From contig VICG01000001.1 in the NCBI GenBank assembly GCA_008692225.1, forward strand, positions 3,635,501 to 3,699,500: DNA of 64,000 bases, in the 5' to 3' direction. Numbering within the stretch: the first letter of the stretch is position 1; each line of letters starts with the position of its first letter. The position numbers and the translations under genes are program-made. Shown in pieces: positions 34,742 through 47,812 of this stretch. Below the pieces are notes generated by a model. The model saw only the letters and a list, made by a program, of their open reading frames with translations, did no database searches and was not told the DNA's origin. Source of the DNA: Monilinia fructicola (Eukaryota; Ascomycota; Leotiomycetes; Helotiales; Sclerotiniaceae).

Positions 34742-36551
34742 GCTGAAGATTTAAGCAGAGTCGACTTTGAGAAAGGCAATCGGCGAGTCTTTTTTCTGTA
34801 AATTTTGCGGGAAGAAAACGTGAATATGTATTGAGTCCTGGGTTTGACCTATTCTCTGACATTCATCTGGCTCCGAGTTCCTCTTTATATACCCGTCCTC
34901 CCACCGGTAGCAATTCCTAGATCGCAGCCACCTCCAATCCTTGGATCAATTTCGTCGAAGTGATACGAGTGGGAGGATGTGCTTGCATGGAAAGAGGGGT
35001 TGGAGATCAACATAACGCCATTCATTTCTTGTTGTACATAACAATTACATACGTGCAACAACTGTGATAACGTGTGCATCAAAAAAGGAAGGATAGGCTG
35101 AACCGGGACATCGACGAATCTAGTCTCTCGACATCTTTTGAGAAACGGAATCACAGCTGCTAGGAAGGCCGTGTAACTTTCTCTATACGGCCGAACAAGA
35201 AAACATCATTTCATCGCCATTGCTAACAAATTGATAGCTGAAGGTCTTTGCTCGATATGCGCAACTAAACAATTTTCCAATGATGTCGTTGCAGAACACA
35301 TACAGTAGCGCGTATAGTGGCTAGCTGAGGTTCTCATCTTCATGAATGCTACTCTGTACAGATCAGCAGTCAGAAATAAATTAATCACACTAAATACGGT
35401 AGTACCCGTGAACACTAAAACGTTGTGGAACTCTTTGCTTTGGAAGCTGGAGTCGTCAGCCAATTGGATATGCAGCATTACTATTACACGTGTACGAAGA
35501 GGGGTAAAGGGACGAGTGTGGCTTGCGGGGAACACTTCTTTACCCTTACAAATCTAGCTGCTCGCCTTAGCCGTACTATATTCATCATGCAATATCAATA
35601 TAATGGACATCAAATTACACCTCGCCAGCCATTTAGAATGGATATCATTTTTCTCAAATATCAAGCAAAGGGCAAAAGTGAGGGGCGAGGTTTTCTTGTG
35701 TCCGCGAATCTGATGATAATGGCATGTCATGTTACTATCTGTCAGTTTCTGAAGATTATCGCGATTCAGTTGATATGCATGTAACCCAACCTATCTCTAT
35801 AGTTATTGCTCGGCGAGAGGCTAGTCGCCTCTTCATGTTGTGTCAGCGAGTGCTGACAAGCATGACATATGCGGATGGAAGTAGTCCGCACCCATCAATC
35901 GTAACAAAGTTGTACGTTTCTATTGAAAATGTAGTTGTATCAAAGTTGTCAGCGAGACTAAGTCTTCGATAGCCAAGGCTCACAGCGATGGTTGGGTATC
36001 AAACACGTGGGTTCTAGAATACATGTGCCATTCTCTCCTGCATTGCACCTGCTGGCTGGTCAATGAAACGAAAATTAATTGGTGTCCATCTTCTGTGTAG
36101 TATGTACAACGAAAGAACTGGACATATCTAGATTTCGAGGCGGGTTCAAACTAACAGGTGAGTAAGGTATAGAAAGATACGAGAGTCTCGCAACGAGAAG
36201 TACCTGTAGAGCAGGTATGACAGTGCATCACACTTCACAAGTGTGTAAATTCTGTGGTGTGAAATTTTGAATACATGTAATCTAAGATGCAATAACTGAC
36301 TTCTCTTCTTCGCTTTCGATTATCGTATCGGAAACCAAACCCCTGAGCTTTGCTTCTCGCTTCGTGTTGCGAGAATGGTTCGCTCTATGGTCATAAATCA
36401 TTATATAGTATCTAGTAGCTTATATCCTCCAGTCCAAAATTTACAATTAATCGACTTTCTTCTGGTTCAAACCGTATCTGGTAGTTCCTGTTCATCTTAT
36501 ATTCTGCAAACCCACCTGTCCACTTATTCCACTAGTCAAAGATTCAGAAAA
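34742..36551. other. Divergent intergenic region
   Basis: 1.8 kb between the divergent PSD-like and FMN-binding genes. No gene. Small inverted repeats occur near 36200-36240 (TACCTGTAGAGCAGGTA and ACACTTCACAAGTGT). Confidence 0.5.
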
Positions 36552-37399
36552 ATGGTAAAATCAGCACCCAACCCAGCACCTGCATGGACCAGTAAGTTTA
36601 CTCTTTAAATTACTTTTCCTCGTCGTGCTAACCAGATTCTGTTTTTAGATGACTATATACCCGCTCTAACCAAGGAGATCATCAACGGCCAGCACATTTT
36701 ACACGTGTCCTTCCTCACAAAGGACTCCGAGTACCCAACTGTTTGTTATCTCGTTGGCCAGATTCTCAAGTACAAGAGCAATCCCGAAGTGTTGTACGTG
36801 CACGGGCATGTTCAAGAGCCCGTTCTAGGGCGTCTCAAGGGGTTGGAAAAGGGAGACCTCGACCTCTCCGTCAGCATTGCAGCAAGCACGATTCATAGTC
36901 ACTATCTCGGGTTCTCCGGGTTTGCCACTGGCTTTGCATTTGCAGACACTGTGCTTAATGGAACTGCTAGTCTGATCGGAGTGTGTAAGGAGACCCATGA
37001 TGAGAGAGCATGGGTGATGAAGGAATTTGTTAATGCGCAAGTGCGAGGTCGCTGGATAACATTCGTCCCATAGGAACCGACGTCGACTATGTCACTCTGA
37101 TCAAAATCACCCCAAATGCTCAAAAGTCCCACACTCATTCAGTGCTCCAGGTTTTCGGACTCGAGGTGCAAAACGACGTCGAAGATAAGGAGCTTTGTAA
37201 GAAGTACTGGGAGGGTGCGATTCCAGTTTGGGAAAAGCTCGGGCAACCAATCTCTGGGAAGAACAATTTACCCGAGGGGAAGCAAAGGGTTCCGCCTAAA
37301 TACGTTACTGATTTCATCGAGTCTGAGAATGCGAGAAAAGAAGCTTTTGCGAAGCAGGCAGCAAGCGCCGAATATCCTTGGGATTACCCCAGACATTGA
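36552..37399 (+). CDS. FMN-binding split-barrel (Pyridox_ox_2-type) protein, one frameshift
   Basis: Exon 1 36552-36591 and exon 2 from 36649 join in frame (AWT/NDYIPALTKEII) across a 57-nt intron. The fold signals are LHVSFLTKDSEYPTV, a GHVQEPVLGRL strand, the SIAAS turn and an ERAWVMKEFVN helix followed by RGRW. These match the fungal pyridoxamine-5'-phosphate-oxidase-like flavin-nucleotide-binding family. At about 37060 the frame stops, but the next frame continues directly with NIRPIGTDVDYVTLIKIT to the stop at 37399. One missing G in TGGGAT would give the family's RWDN and close all lengths at 263 residues. The reaction is unknown, since relatives include flavin reductases and cofactor-binding proteins. 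Divergent from the PSD-like gene. Confidence 0.8.
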
Positions 37400-38499
37400 G
37401 TCAGGGGGCTCGTTTGATTTCTTTTGCGCCCTTTAGTACAGCAAGTTGAATTAGATTATATGCACGCTCGATTTCAGAATCTCAGTATCAGTGAATTAGT
37501 CTAATGAAGGGTTCCTCGGGTCTTTGATTATATTTGCATGAATTGGAACTGCACCGAATCTCTTTCTGTCCGCTTGAGAAACGTATTTTGCCTCGAAATA
37601 GCCTAGGCTCTTGTATTTCCTCAAATACTACATACTGTTACATAGCCACAGATCTTCAAAGTATATGGTCTTTTGTAGCGGCGATATTGGTTTCTCTACA
37701 TATCTTTCTCCGGCGGTTACCAATATGCAAGAAAGAGTACATGTGAAATTGTGCAAGGCTACACCACTTCCACAGTTTAAACCTAGGTAGATTTTCCATC
37801 ACAGTAGCGGCATCATTACCCCGACTGTGTACACGTAGTTGCTCGACTTTCCAGACGTGAGCTTTTGATTGAGCGCCACATTCCAACTGTCAATATTCTA
37901 GGTACAACTGTATCACATTTGAGCAACATTGATGATTCATCCCACCGAGTTTACCCTTCAACTTCGTTACACCATCACCCCGCAGCCTGATCCAATAGCA
38001 CGGATCAACGCATCCACCACGACATGCTCACTGGACATGATTGGTGCCATTTTGACTACATAAACGGGACACATCTGCACCCACATTCCGGAAAATATGA
38101 AGATCGAGACTTCGGAGGAGTTCCCTGCATCTTCATTGAGATACATGCGTTATCAGTTAGGGTTATACTGATGTGGTGTGATGAGAGGTGGGGCTTTCTG
38201 TGCTAGCTGAAAGCCATCTTGTTGCAAAGTATGAGAAGCGCGTTCGCCAATATCATCATGAGGTGGGGCAAACGGGTGAGTGTGGCTATCTTGGTAGGAT
38301 TGGTTGCGGAATGACAATGGAGCACTGTAGGTTTATATATTCCGTTGCGAAATCTACCCAGATGTGTTCGGGGTTTCATAGGTCTTATTGTAAACCTCTT
38401 TCTTGAGCTACAACTTTGAGACAAAGTAGTTTCTAGCTTACACCTACCATCCTTCCACTTGTGTTTCAAAAGAAAGTACGTTGAAGTCTGTGATCAGCC
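37400..38499. other. Intergenic, nothing recognised
   Basis: 1.1 kb with short overlapping frames only. Confidence 0.5.
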
Positions 38500-40244
38500 A
38501 TGGCCGAAGATTTGGAGCTCGTATTCAATAAGTGAGTCGTTGGGTCATATGGACTGAGCAAATTTGGAAGCTCTTCTGTATCACTAACTATTTGTGTGAT
38601 ATAGAATTGATGAACTTGCTAACGCCGCTGCCCCCGATTACAACATCATCAATGACAGTAAGCTATATTTCTTTACAAGACGAAACACTGGAAGCTCTAA
38701 CAAGAGATTAGGACTTGCGCCAGCGATCAAGATTACATCCATCTCCTCTGATAATACCGAAGAAGGGCGCAAACATGTTTACGCTGTATGCAAAGACGCT
38801 CATTGTACCTTTAATTACTCACGCCAGCTTGTGTTCTGACACTATTTAGATGACCGATTTCCTTGCATCTGAACTCGAAGGATTGAACGCATCTGTGACT
38901 CGACATCAACTCGGGAAACAACCAGACACAGATATCCTCCTCCCCGACGTCATTATTGCCAACTATCCAAAGACATACGACAAGGAGAAGAAAACCATTC
39001 TCATCTACGGCCATTATGATGTTCAGCCCCCTGGCGAAGGCTGGGCAACAGACCCTTGGACTCTCCAAGAAAAGGACGGAAAGCTATACGGACGTGGCTC
39101 TACCGATGATAAGGGCCCCGTTCTCGCATGGCTTAATGCACTCCAAGCTTATCAGGAGGCCAAGGTCGATGTTCCCGTGAATCTCATCTTCTGCTTCGAA
39201 GGAATGGAAGAATCTGGCTCCATCGGATTCGCAGCTTTTGCGAAAGATAACCAGGCTCTCTTCCAGCACGTCGACGCTGCCTGCATCTCAGATAACTACT
39301 GGCTCACGACGCGAAAGCCTTGCCTAACCTACGGACTCCGAGGCATCAACTATTTCAAGCTCACCATCGAGCATCCCGGCGTCCAGCTCCACAGCGGCAT
39401 GTTTGGCGGCTGCGTCTACGAGCCCATGACCGATCTCGTGATCCTCCTCTCGAAGCTGGTCGACTCCCAAGGCAACATTTTGATTCCCGGCATCAATGGA
39501 CTCGTGGAGGATGTTTCCGAGGCCGAGGTAGAGGAATACGCCACCATCGAGTTCACCACGCAAGATTTCCAAAGCACCATCGGCAGCACGGCGAACATCT
39601 ACGATGATCCAAAGGAAACCCTCATGCATCGCTTCCGGTATCCATCTCTAACCATCCACGGAATCACCGGTGCTGATCCCAGTCCGGACCAGACAACGGC
39701 CATCTACCCTAAGGTCACGGCTAAGTTTTCCATCCGAACCGTGCCGGATATGCAGGGTGATGCCGTCACCAATCTCACCATCCACTACCTCGAGCAAGAA
39801 TTCCGAAAGCTCGGGAGCAAGAACACGTGCCAAGTAGAACTGTTTGGGGAATCCGCTCCATACTGGCTGGGAAAGAAGGACGACGATAATTTCACGGCCG
39901 GCCGAGCGGCCACGCAGAAAGTCTACCAGACAGAGCCGGATTTGACGCGCGAAGGTGGAAGGTGAGTCCCAGTCCTCTTCCCCCTCTTGACATTGACATT
40001 TCTCACGTTCGTGCATGCGCCGCGGGAGCTGACGATTCGACACACCCGTAGCATCGGAGTCACACTCGATTTGCAAAATGCGTTGGGGGATAAGAGCATC
40101 ATGTTGTTGCCAGTGGGCATGTCAGACGATGGGGCTCATGGCCCAAACGAGAAACTTAACAGGGACAACTACGTCAAAGGTAGCAAATTGCTTGGAGCTT
40201 ACTGGTGGTATTTTGCCAATCCAGAGCCCAAGTATGGGCACTGA
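38500..40244 (+). CDS. dug1: M20 metallodipeptidase, Dug1/CNDP-like, 5 exons
   Basis: Exons 38500-38531, 38605-38657, 38712-38785, 38850-39961 and 40052-40244 join without any correction to 487 residues, close to the 481 of yeast Dug1. The di-zinc site is intact: GHYDVQPP (His about 108, Asp about 110), GSTDDKGP (bridging Asp), GMEESGS (catalytic Glu pair about 173-174), SDNYW and the late GAHGPNE His. The dimerisation-domain segment [12 protein letters not shown] is also present. Dug1 is a cytosolic Cys-Gly dipeptidase that works in glutathione degradation with Dug2 and Dug3. Choosing the acceptor at 38711 gives [16 protein letters not shown] in frame, so an apparent shift in exon 3 disappears. 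GC content in exon 4 is visibly higher than in neighbouring genes. Confidence 0.92.
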
Positions 40245-41625
40245 AGGAGGAACTCTTCTTTTGTGATTAATGGGCTTTGTCTTGTTTCATCTTTTTGCCC
40301 TAGTCATAAGGAATCATCTGCATATCAGGTCTATCATTTCCATGAAATTATGTGAATGAGGTTGATCGTGGAAGGATAAAGCTTCTTCACCGTCGTATCA
40401 CTAATCCCTCACACCATATCTTAGTTTTGTAGCAATTGGCGTCGATCTAGACAATCGATCTAGATCATTGAATCAAACAAAGACCTCACGAACTTGTTCC
40501 TTTCCATCTCTAACACTCAGCCTGTTTCTCGCACCCAGTATCATGTCGAGTCTTCCACAATTAGCATTCATCTCTTTCAGTCACACAGCTATCGAAATAC
40601 GTGTTCTTTCGGTGAGGAATATCATGAATTGATGATGAGAAGCTGTGAACTTGATATTGCATGGGGCAATTGACAAGCAGAAGGATATCAAGTAGTGTAT
40701 TTGTGCCATGGGCTCGGATAATTTTCCGACCAACACTTCTGTAGAATCTTCTAACGATGAAGTTATCTCGAAGATGAAAACAAGCTCAGAATTTGATCCA
40801 CTCGAGAAATTCTACTCCCCTCACTTGCCCCAATCCACCCCCTCCCTCATACTCACCCAAAACATACAGCCCGACCCCTCGAATCCCTCTACAAAGACGC
40901 ATAGGATCCTCGACTCTCCCAGAACCTAAGGCGTGTCCCTTCAATTTTCGATAGCAAATACAACCATACCGCAGTATCGCCATCCATCCATCCATCCATC
41001 CACAACGACACAAAAGTGCATAGATCCTACACGATAGAGAACCGATCCAAGTCACACACACACAAATGAAGCATCATCTCTCCCCAACCCACCGCCGCAA
41101 TCAATAATGCAATTATCAACTCCGTCATCCCGGCTGCCATACGCAACTTCCCAACTTCCCAACTCCCCAACTTCCCAAATCCCCAAAAATCAGTGAGCGT
41201 AGTATGTTTTTCCGTCTCATCACCAACAACCCATTAACCATACCATCGAAATCATTCCTCTCCCATCCATCCATCCATCAATCTGAATCCGCTTTGAAGA
41301 TTTTCATACATGACTACATGACTACATGACTATGTAACTACGTAACTACGTAACCCCGTAACTCCGTAACTACTCTAACAACCCAACAATCCAATTCCCA
41401 ACTCCCAATCCCCTCGCACCCTTCCTCTCCCTCCCCCTACCCTAACCCCAATCCACCCCTACCCCACCCCACCACTCATCCCAAAAATCAACTCAACGAC
41501 ACCAATCGCACCTCCACCTTCCAAACCTCACCCACGCACCCACGCACCACCCAAAACGCCGCGAGGTAAAACGCCACGAGGTGAAACACAGCAACCCAAC
41601 CCCCAAATCTCCATCCTTTTCAGAG

Positions 41626-41657
41626 CAAGCAAACAAGCAAACAAGCAAACAAGCAAA
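41626..41657. repeat. (AAGCAAAC)n microsatellite
   Basis: Four near-perfect units of AAGCAAAC. Confidence 0.9.
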
Positions 41658-41757
41658 TGATCGAAACCACCAACATATAACATCTCAGGGGCGCGCAGGA
41701 GTCCAGACGCAAGATATTAAGACGTGGGATGGTGGTGCCGTGCTGGGGGGGGAGGGG

Positions 41758-41873
41758 TGTGTGTGTGTGTGTGTATGTATGTATTCTCTGTATAGGCATG
41801 GGCATGGGTATGGGCATGGGCATGGGCATAAGAATAAGAATAAACATAAGAATAAAAATAAACATAAGAATAA
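41758..41873. repeat. Compound microsatellite: (GT)n, (GGCATG)n, (AAGAAT)n
   Basis: GT tract at 41758-41774, six GGCATG-type hexamers at 41795-41828, then alternating AAGAAT and AAACAT hexamers to 41873. All three periods are even and two share a 6-bp period. Confidence 0.9.
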
Positions 41874-42087
41874 CCAAAAGTATGACCAAAAACACCAGAG
41901 CTCAGATGCGCACAACGAGACAAGCGGGCGGGGACCACGTCAAGGGGAGCTACGGTGAAAGCGAGAGAGAGGGTCGGGAGAGTATGGACATCATGTGCGA
42001 AACGGTTGTTCATCCATTAGCATTACCATTGAGCATCAAACGGCACGCGACGCTACACGTCCCTTCACCGCTTCACCGCAACGTCCG

Positions 42088-43627
42088 TCACGCCGAGATC
42101 TCCAACAGAAAGCTCCTGATGCTCTCCCTCAACTCCCTAGCCGCCTGAGGACTTCTCCAGAAATGCTCCCCGTGGGCAATCTCTTCACATCTAAATGCGA
42201 CTCGGTGCTCCGAATCGCGACTCTTGCAGATGCTCGACAGTTTGTCGGCCCAGCCTGTGGGATGGATTTTAGTACCTCTTCTGTATGATGAAAGTCATTT
42301 TGCACTTACGTTCGAAGGTTTTGGCATGGACGAGAAGATCGCCAGCTCCGTAGATGACCAATGTGGGATCGATTGTGAACTTGATGTCATTTTCTGTCTT
42401 GTGTCTTTGCTTTCCGAATAGGAAGGCTGGTCTCAAACTTCCAATGCTGGCTAGACTATTGATCACGCCATCAGGAGGTAATGGAGAAACGAGTAGGTAG
42501 GCGATCTTAATATCATGACCAAGAATGTCCGCTGTGTTGTCTTGGCTTTCTTGAGGATGTTTTTCTGCATTTTTCAAATTCGGATCACCGTCTTGATCTT
42601 GAGTAGCCGTCAGATTATAGCTTTGTACTCTCCTTGGTGACCCATTGTGAACGACAAACTTGACCCTGTCGAGACTCCTCCTAATTTTCAGTGGTGCGTC
42701 TACCGAAAATGATCGTCTTACCCAGAGCCATGCATATCATGGCTGGCCCTTCTGATATCTTCATCACCACCCATTCTCATCCCGGAGCTAGAGAGTCGAG
42801 ATTTATGATTTGTAATCTGCTCTCCTGATTGTATACTTTGACCTCGTCGATGGTTTCCTACGCGAAGCAATGAAAATGCAGTTTCAATCACTTCGTTCTG
42901 TTGAGTGGCTAAAAATCGTGCCCGAGATCTTATATCCGCGTATGGACTACCAGAAATTGGTTGCTGAAAAGGATTGAGCATGCTGAGATGACTCGGTTCG
43001 AGATTGGTTGTAATCAAAGATCCATATGAATAGCCTGCGAGTAACAGAAGAGGCTTTGAATCAAAGCTTTCAATACCAGAACCCGTGGACGAAGGTCCAC
43101 CTGGAATGGTATCATACGCAGGTTCTAGAACGTTTTGGGATGGAACAGGAGTGAGATCATGGAGTTCAGGTTCTGATTGTGTAAACGGAGGTCGTCGGGC
43201 TGAAGATGGCACGTCAAGGTGATGTAAATAGGTTACCATAAAGCAAGAAAAGAGATATAATCCTTTTGTTCGGGAATAGAGGACCATGAAGTATGTCCTT
43301 TGGAAGAACCCGCACCACTGTTTATGATTAGCCCAACTGGGTATGAATGAAGAGCATAGTACTAATAGTTCACACCGAAAATTGAAAGTCCCCACAACAA
43401 AAACCTCTCTCCAAAATTGTAGAAGCAACCAAGTCAACCACAGCATCATCATAGCTTCCACCCAGTGGCGCATACGGATGCGCAACGATAGCAGCCTTCT
43501 TTCTCCACGGCAAAAGCTGAGAAGAAGAAGTAGGTGCCAAACATAGTGGGTGGTAAATGCGGCATTCAAGGCTTGAACTATCGTATATGGAGGGGATTGT
43601 AAAGCTTAGGGTAGGTGATGGTAACAT
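42088..43627 (-). CDS. Fungal alpha/beta hydrolase, 4 exons, two frameshifts
   Basis: Exons (complement) 43627-43376, 43317-42722, 42680-42310 and 42254-42088 give 461 residues after one removed and one added base. The fold is recognisable: VAHPYAPLGGSYDD near the first strands, FNFRGAGSSKGHTSW across the first intron, nucleophile elbow GYSYGS, VIYGAGD with the acid residue, and HGEHFW with the catalytic His. The first shift lies in a T5 run (A5 on the plus strand, near 43408), where GF-VVGTFNFR requires T4. The second, near 43225, is a missing T in FLAFMVTYLHHLD. Relatives are uncharacterised AB-hydrolases with a long loop between strands. The substrate is unknown and no signal peptide is seen. 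Two indels make this either a low-accuracy region or a pseudogene. Confidence 0.8.
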
Positions 43628-46186
43628 GGTGATCCTTTCCCGGGGATGGTCACTCTCATCCAACGGGTGAATTGTATGGAATTGCTGTTGGCATCATGAA
43701 GTAAGATTCAGTCAAAAGCTTATGCATCGATGCAAGTTAGCTCTAGCTGAAGATTGAGGTCGAGGATTCTGTTCGTAAAGTGCGCTGTGGAGCAAATGTT
43801 GTATGACGAAGTACCCGAGTAGAATGATCTCACTAAAGATTTAGGGCTGTTGTGGAACAATTTAGGGTCGCTCCACCAACCTGGAACCTGTAGATCTCCC
43901 GGATAGTCGTCCGTCAGAAGTCGATAATGAACTTGGAACGATTGAAAACCAATATTTATCCTTCAACTGTCGCATTTTATAAGCATCTGTTTTATTTATT
44001 TTCAGTTCTGTTCTGCGACTTTCTTATGTTTTGGTGTTTTGGTGCATCTGTGTATTTAGTCTTACGTCAATTACGGTATGTTAATTCTTAGAAATCCAAA
44101 GGTTGTTTAGACACGCCAGGGCTCATTGAAGTTCTTGAACTCCCGTAAATCGATTGTCTGTAGACAAAGATACTTTGTCTTCTTACGCATCTATCAATGG
44201 GGGTTTGAGATACCAACTCTAACCGGTGATGAATACCACCAAATCTCTGGAGACTACGTATTGGGACATGATTAGACCAATGTGGAGTAGGAAATGCATT
44301 TATACCCTGATGGGAATTTACTAAAGTCTCCAAGGCTGTCTGGGTCTATGAATCTAGCGAACGCATAAAAGGATCCGGTATGGTGGTTTGAGCTTGCGAT
44401 GGACGAAGTGAGCTTACGGTAACAATAAGGAGGGACCTCGGGACATGGAGGTCGGAGAAAGATGGGAAGCCGAGATAGAGCGGAGCGGAGCGGGTGAAGG
44501 GAGATAGGAAACAGATCGGAGGAAGCCAGTGGGGCGGGAATATCCAGAATCCGTTGTACATGAACGATTTCGGGTAAATTCGGACTGGTGCGGGAGGATG
44601 GGTAACAAGATGTGGAGATGTCCTTTCCCCCCAAAATATACATATGTAGTTGGCAATGCATCTTATGTTTGACGGCATTTCTGTTTTCTTCCTTTGTCTG
44701 CAAAAGTATCCTAACTCATAGAGAAGAAATCACCACCCATCAGCCTTAGCCATATCCATATACCACGTCTCTCAAGCGAACATATCCTCATAAACGCCCA
44801 AAACTCCTTGGAATCTCTACCCCAATCATTCTCTCCCTCGCGAAGAAATCTGCCATGAAGTCACCCCCTCGAGCATCTAAGATGCATGTTCTATCTTGCA
44901 TATACCGGTCTCGAAAGCCCAAATCATCTCTTTCTCTCGAAGAAGCTCGATGACCCTGCGATGGCCACCGATTGATCCATCACCCATTCACCAACTCCAA
45001 GATATTTTTCGATCCAACCGTTGAGCTCTTTGTTTTCGGTGAGGTCTTTCTTAAGGCTGGGTCTAGAGTCCCGAAGGATGGGGATTGTTAGCCTTACTGG
45101 TACATCTTCGGTCTACACCGCCAGATCAAGAAACTTGTATTCAGCATGTGAACGACTTGTCGAACGTTGCGCAGGATGATCGCGCGAAGGAAAGTATAGG
45201 GGTAAACACACGTTAAACCAGTTGATCTCTTCATACCAGCCAAGAAGGCTGAGACTGTATCAACAAGGGGTCAGTATGTTTCTCAGCCATCACCACTAGA
45301 GACGGGAATAGTTACGTAGGACGGCATCAAATGCATAGTGAGTGAGTTTTCCGAGCTTTCCCCAGAGGCCAAATGTTAGTAAGTTGAGGAACTGAGCTGA
45401 TTAGGTTCTCATGTTTTGAAAGACCCCAAAGCATAGGGGAGGGACAACCACGCACCATGATTACGATTTGGATAGGCAAGATTTGTGTTGCTTATCGAAG
45501 TAGTAATATTGAAGAGGTAATGTCAATAATCCGAAGCGCGGATATGATTGATGTGCGAAGGGTTGGCAGTTATGGTTTGTTTGATTGTATTGATCTGAGC
45601 TGACTTTTGAGTTTTGATAGTCTCGGGTAGACTCACCGGTCGAAATGGTTAAATGTGACCCGTGGGACGAGAGATTTACGGGGTGGTAGATAAAAAGAAT
45701 CAATAAATGATGCCTTATTTATGAGGCCATAATAAGGCACCAGGTTGAAGATTCCTTAGGCAACTTGGAATATACCGATTCTCCGAAGGGAACTGAGAAG
45801 TCTTGGAAGTCAATGAGACAAAGAAGCGACAACGCCTAGAGCGCCTGGCAAAACATACACGACCGAAAGAATGGCCGACCCTTCAACTTAGTTTGGAGGC
45901 CACACATCACGCTAGTCCTTGATTTGGGTTAGTCCAAAACCTAGAGTTGACTTTTCGGACCTGAGTATCACCATATCCAGCCCAAGAGTCTAGCGGCGCT
46001 TAATAATAGCCAAGACGACGGATTTCACCCAATTCACAACTGCGCAAATGTCCACGGGTATATTCATATATACCTACCTAGGTAGGTACATATATACACA
46101 CGGGGTACGCATGAAGTGCATGTGGAGGATATATGGAATTATACTTTGTGTGCAGTGAGTATTTGGCAGGTCAGTTACAGATAAGA

Positions 46187-46289
46187 CGGAAGAAGGGCAG
46201 AAGGGAAGAAGAGAAGAAGAGAAGAAGAGAAGAGAAGAAGAGAAGAAGAGAAGAAGAGTAATAGAGAAGAGAAGAAGAGAAGAAGAGCG
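46187..46289. repeat. Purine tract (AAGAG/GAAGAA)n
   Basis: About 100 bp of almost pure A/G on the plus strand, built from GAAGAAGAGAAGA words. This is a polypurine-polypyrimidine tract able in principle to form triplex DNA. Confidence 0.9.
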
Positions 46290-47242
46290 GAATGGTCTCT
46301 TCGAAGAAATATGTGTACTTGTACTGTATGAAGGTGGAAACAATTACAATATCTTTATATGTAAGTAAAGACTCGAAAGGTAGGTACTAGGTAGGTAGGT
46401 AGGTATCAAGTACTCTCCACCCAGAGAAAGGAATCAAGGTTTTCATTATACTCGAGTACAGTCTCTTGTATTCTTTTGTCAGGTATCTAGAGTAGGTATG
46501 CTCTCTCTTTTACCTACCTCCCGGTACTTACCTGGTAAGCATATCTATACCTTCCTCCCTCCCTCCCTACGTATACCTATCTTTATTCATTCCATTCGAG
46601 AACCTGCCTATCTACCTACTTGAAGATATATTATTCTCACCCCCACTAGGTACCTAGGCATCTACAGAGCAAATGCTCCGTATATATACCATTTCATTTT
46701 TTGAATTTGAAGTAAAATTGTACAGAGTATCTATGTGGGTAACCCACGTAACCTACCTACTCACCGTTGGAGTATGTACGGAGTAGGTAGGTAGGTAGGT
46801 TGTGGTTGGTGGTTGGTAATATATCTGCTGTCGTACCTACTCCTATTATTACTATTACTGTACTTGTATTACCATCATTTGACACAGAAATTCATTTATC
46901 GCGGACCTTATCTTGCTTCCTGCAAGTGTCTAGCGGTAACAGAAAAAGCCAAAGCCAAAGCCGACCTTTCTACTCTGTAAACTCAACGAACGTGCGTGTT
47001 GAGGTGGGGTCATCCATGGATGTCATAGCACTCCAGCTTGGGCTGATGGCAGGAAGCCATTTCGAAGTGGGATATCATTACTGTACTTGTACTGTATTGT
47101 CATATAATAGTGGGCTGGCTTGGTGGGATGAGAATCATGAGATGAAGAGGGGTGCGTGGTGGGAAAGCACGAAGAGGGAAAAAAGGGTATGAAAAAAAAA
47201 AAGACAATTTCCCCTCCTTTTATACCCCTCTACGAGTTAATA

Positions 47243-47345
47243 CATGAATGAATGAATGAATGAATGAATAAATAAACAATTAAATAAATAAATAATGTAA
47301 TAATGTAATAATTAAATAAAGTAATAAATAAATAAATACTCGAGT
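47243..47345. repeat. (GAAT)n and (AAAT)n tetranucleotide tract
   Basis: Six GAAT units pass into imperfect AAAT/AATA repeats. Confidence 0.9.
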
Positions 47346-47596
47346 AAATAAATAGATAAATCAATACATACGTACACCTGGGCATACATAAATCATCCCA
47401 ATCAATCTCCTTGAGAAAACAACTACATATACAAGCAAGCTCTTTCCAGATTCATTCCATTCATTCTTCCTCATCCTCACATCCAGTCAACTGGTAAGTA
47501 CGTTTCGTATGTTACTCCTTCCGTCGTTCCTTCCTTCATGTTCATTCTTGTATCATCTACTTTGTATCTACAATACCTACCTACCTAGTACTCTAC

Positions 47597-47663
47597 ACTC
47601 CTCTCTCCTCTCCTCTCCTCTCCTCTCCTCCCCTCTCCTCTCCTCTCCTCTACTCTCCTCTAC
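47597..47663. repeat. (CTCTC)n pyrimidine microsatellite
   Basis: About 12 CTCTC-like pentamers inside the proposed leader intron. Confidence 0.9.
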
Positions 47664-47783
47664 CAAGCAATATCTAAGCTCAACAATCCAACAATTGGCA
47701 TTCTTGGTCTGGTTTTATCCGTGTCCGTGTCTTGAATCTTGATTCAACCAATCCTCTTGGAAGAACACACCACAACCCTCCAC

Positions 47784-47812
47784 CACAGCACAGCACAGCA
47801 CAGCACAGCACA
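47784..47812. repeat. (CACAG)n microsatellite
   Basis: Five CACAG units just before the TACTAAC branch site. Confidence 0.9.

Larger units (their letters stand above)
40245..42087. other. Intergenic, C-rich low-complexity sequence
   Basis: The plus strand is C/A-rich from about 40800 to 41600, with CCATC and AACTTCCC repeats (41140-41190). A divergent ACTACGTA-type tandem tract lies at 41308-41372, and several microsatellites are listed separately. Open frames here reflect the skewed composition. Confidence 0.5.
43628..47493. other. Long intergenic region with many short repeats
   Basis: No gene is supported. Around 44270-44700 three minus-strand frames are open at once, which reflects composition. 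From 46070 the region is rich in ACCTAGGT words and simple repeats (46380-46405, 46780-46800), and AT-rich tetranucleotide tracts lie at 47243-47345. Confidence 0.5.

Noticed and set aside
33354..37399. Secondary-metabolite gene cluster around the PsiD-like gene
   Set aside because: No synthase, P450, methyltransferase, transporter or regulator lies nearby. The other neighbours are housekeeping or unknown.
38712..38785. Suspected frameshift in Dug1 exon 3
   Set aside because: Taking the acceptor at 38711 gives a fully in-frame sequence, so no correction is needed.
41581..42148. Open frames over the compound microsatellite
   Set aside because: They read through GT, GGCATG and AAGAAT repeats in all frames and have no other support.
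44272..44703. 143-codon minus-strand frame and two overlapping ones
   Set aside because: Three frames are open at once and none has domain-like sequence or consistent start context.
46800..47192. 130-codon plus-strand frame
   Set aside because: Begins in a TAGG repeat at a non-ATG codon, has no recognisable protein features and lies far upstream of the pyruvate kinase leader.
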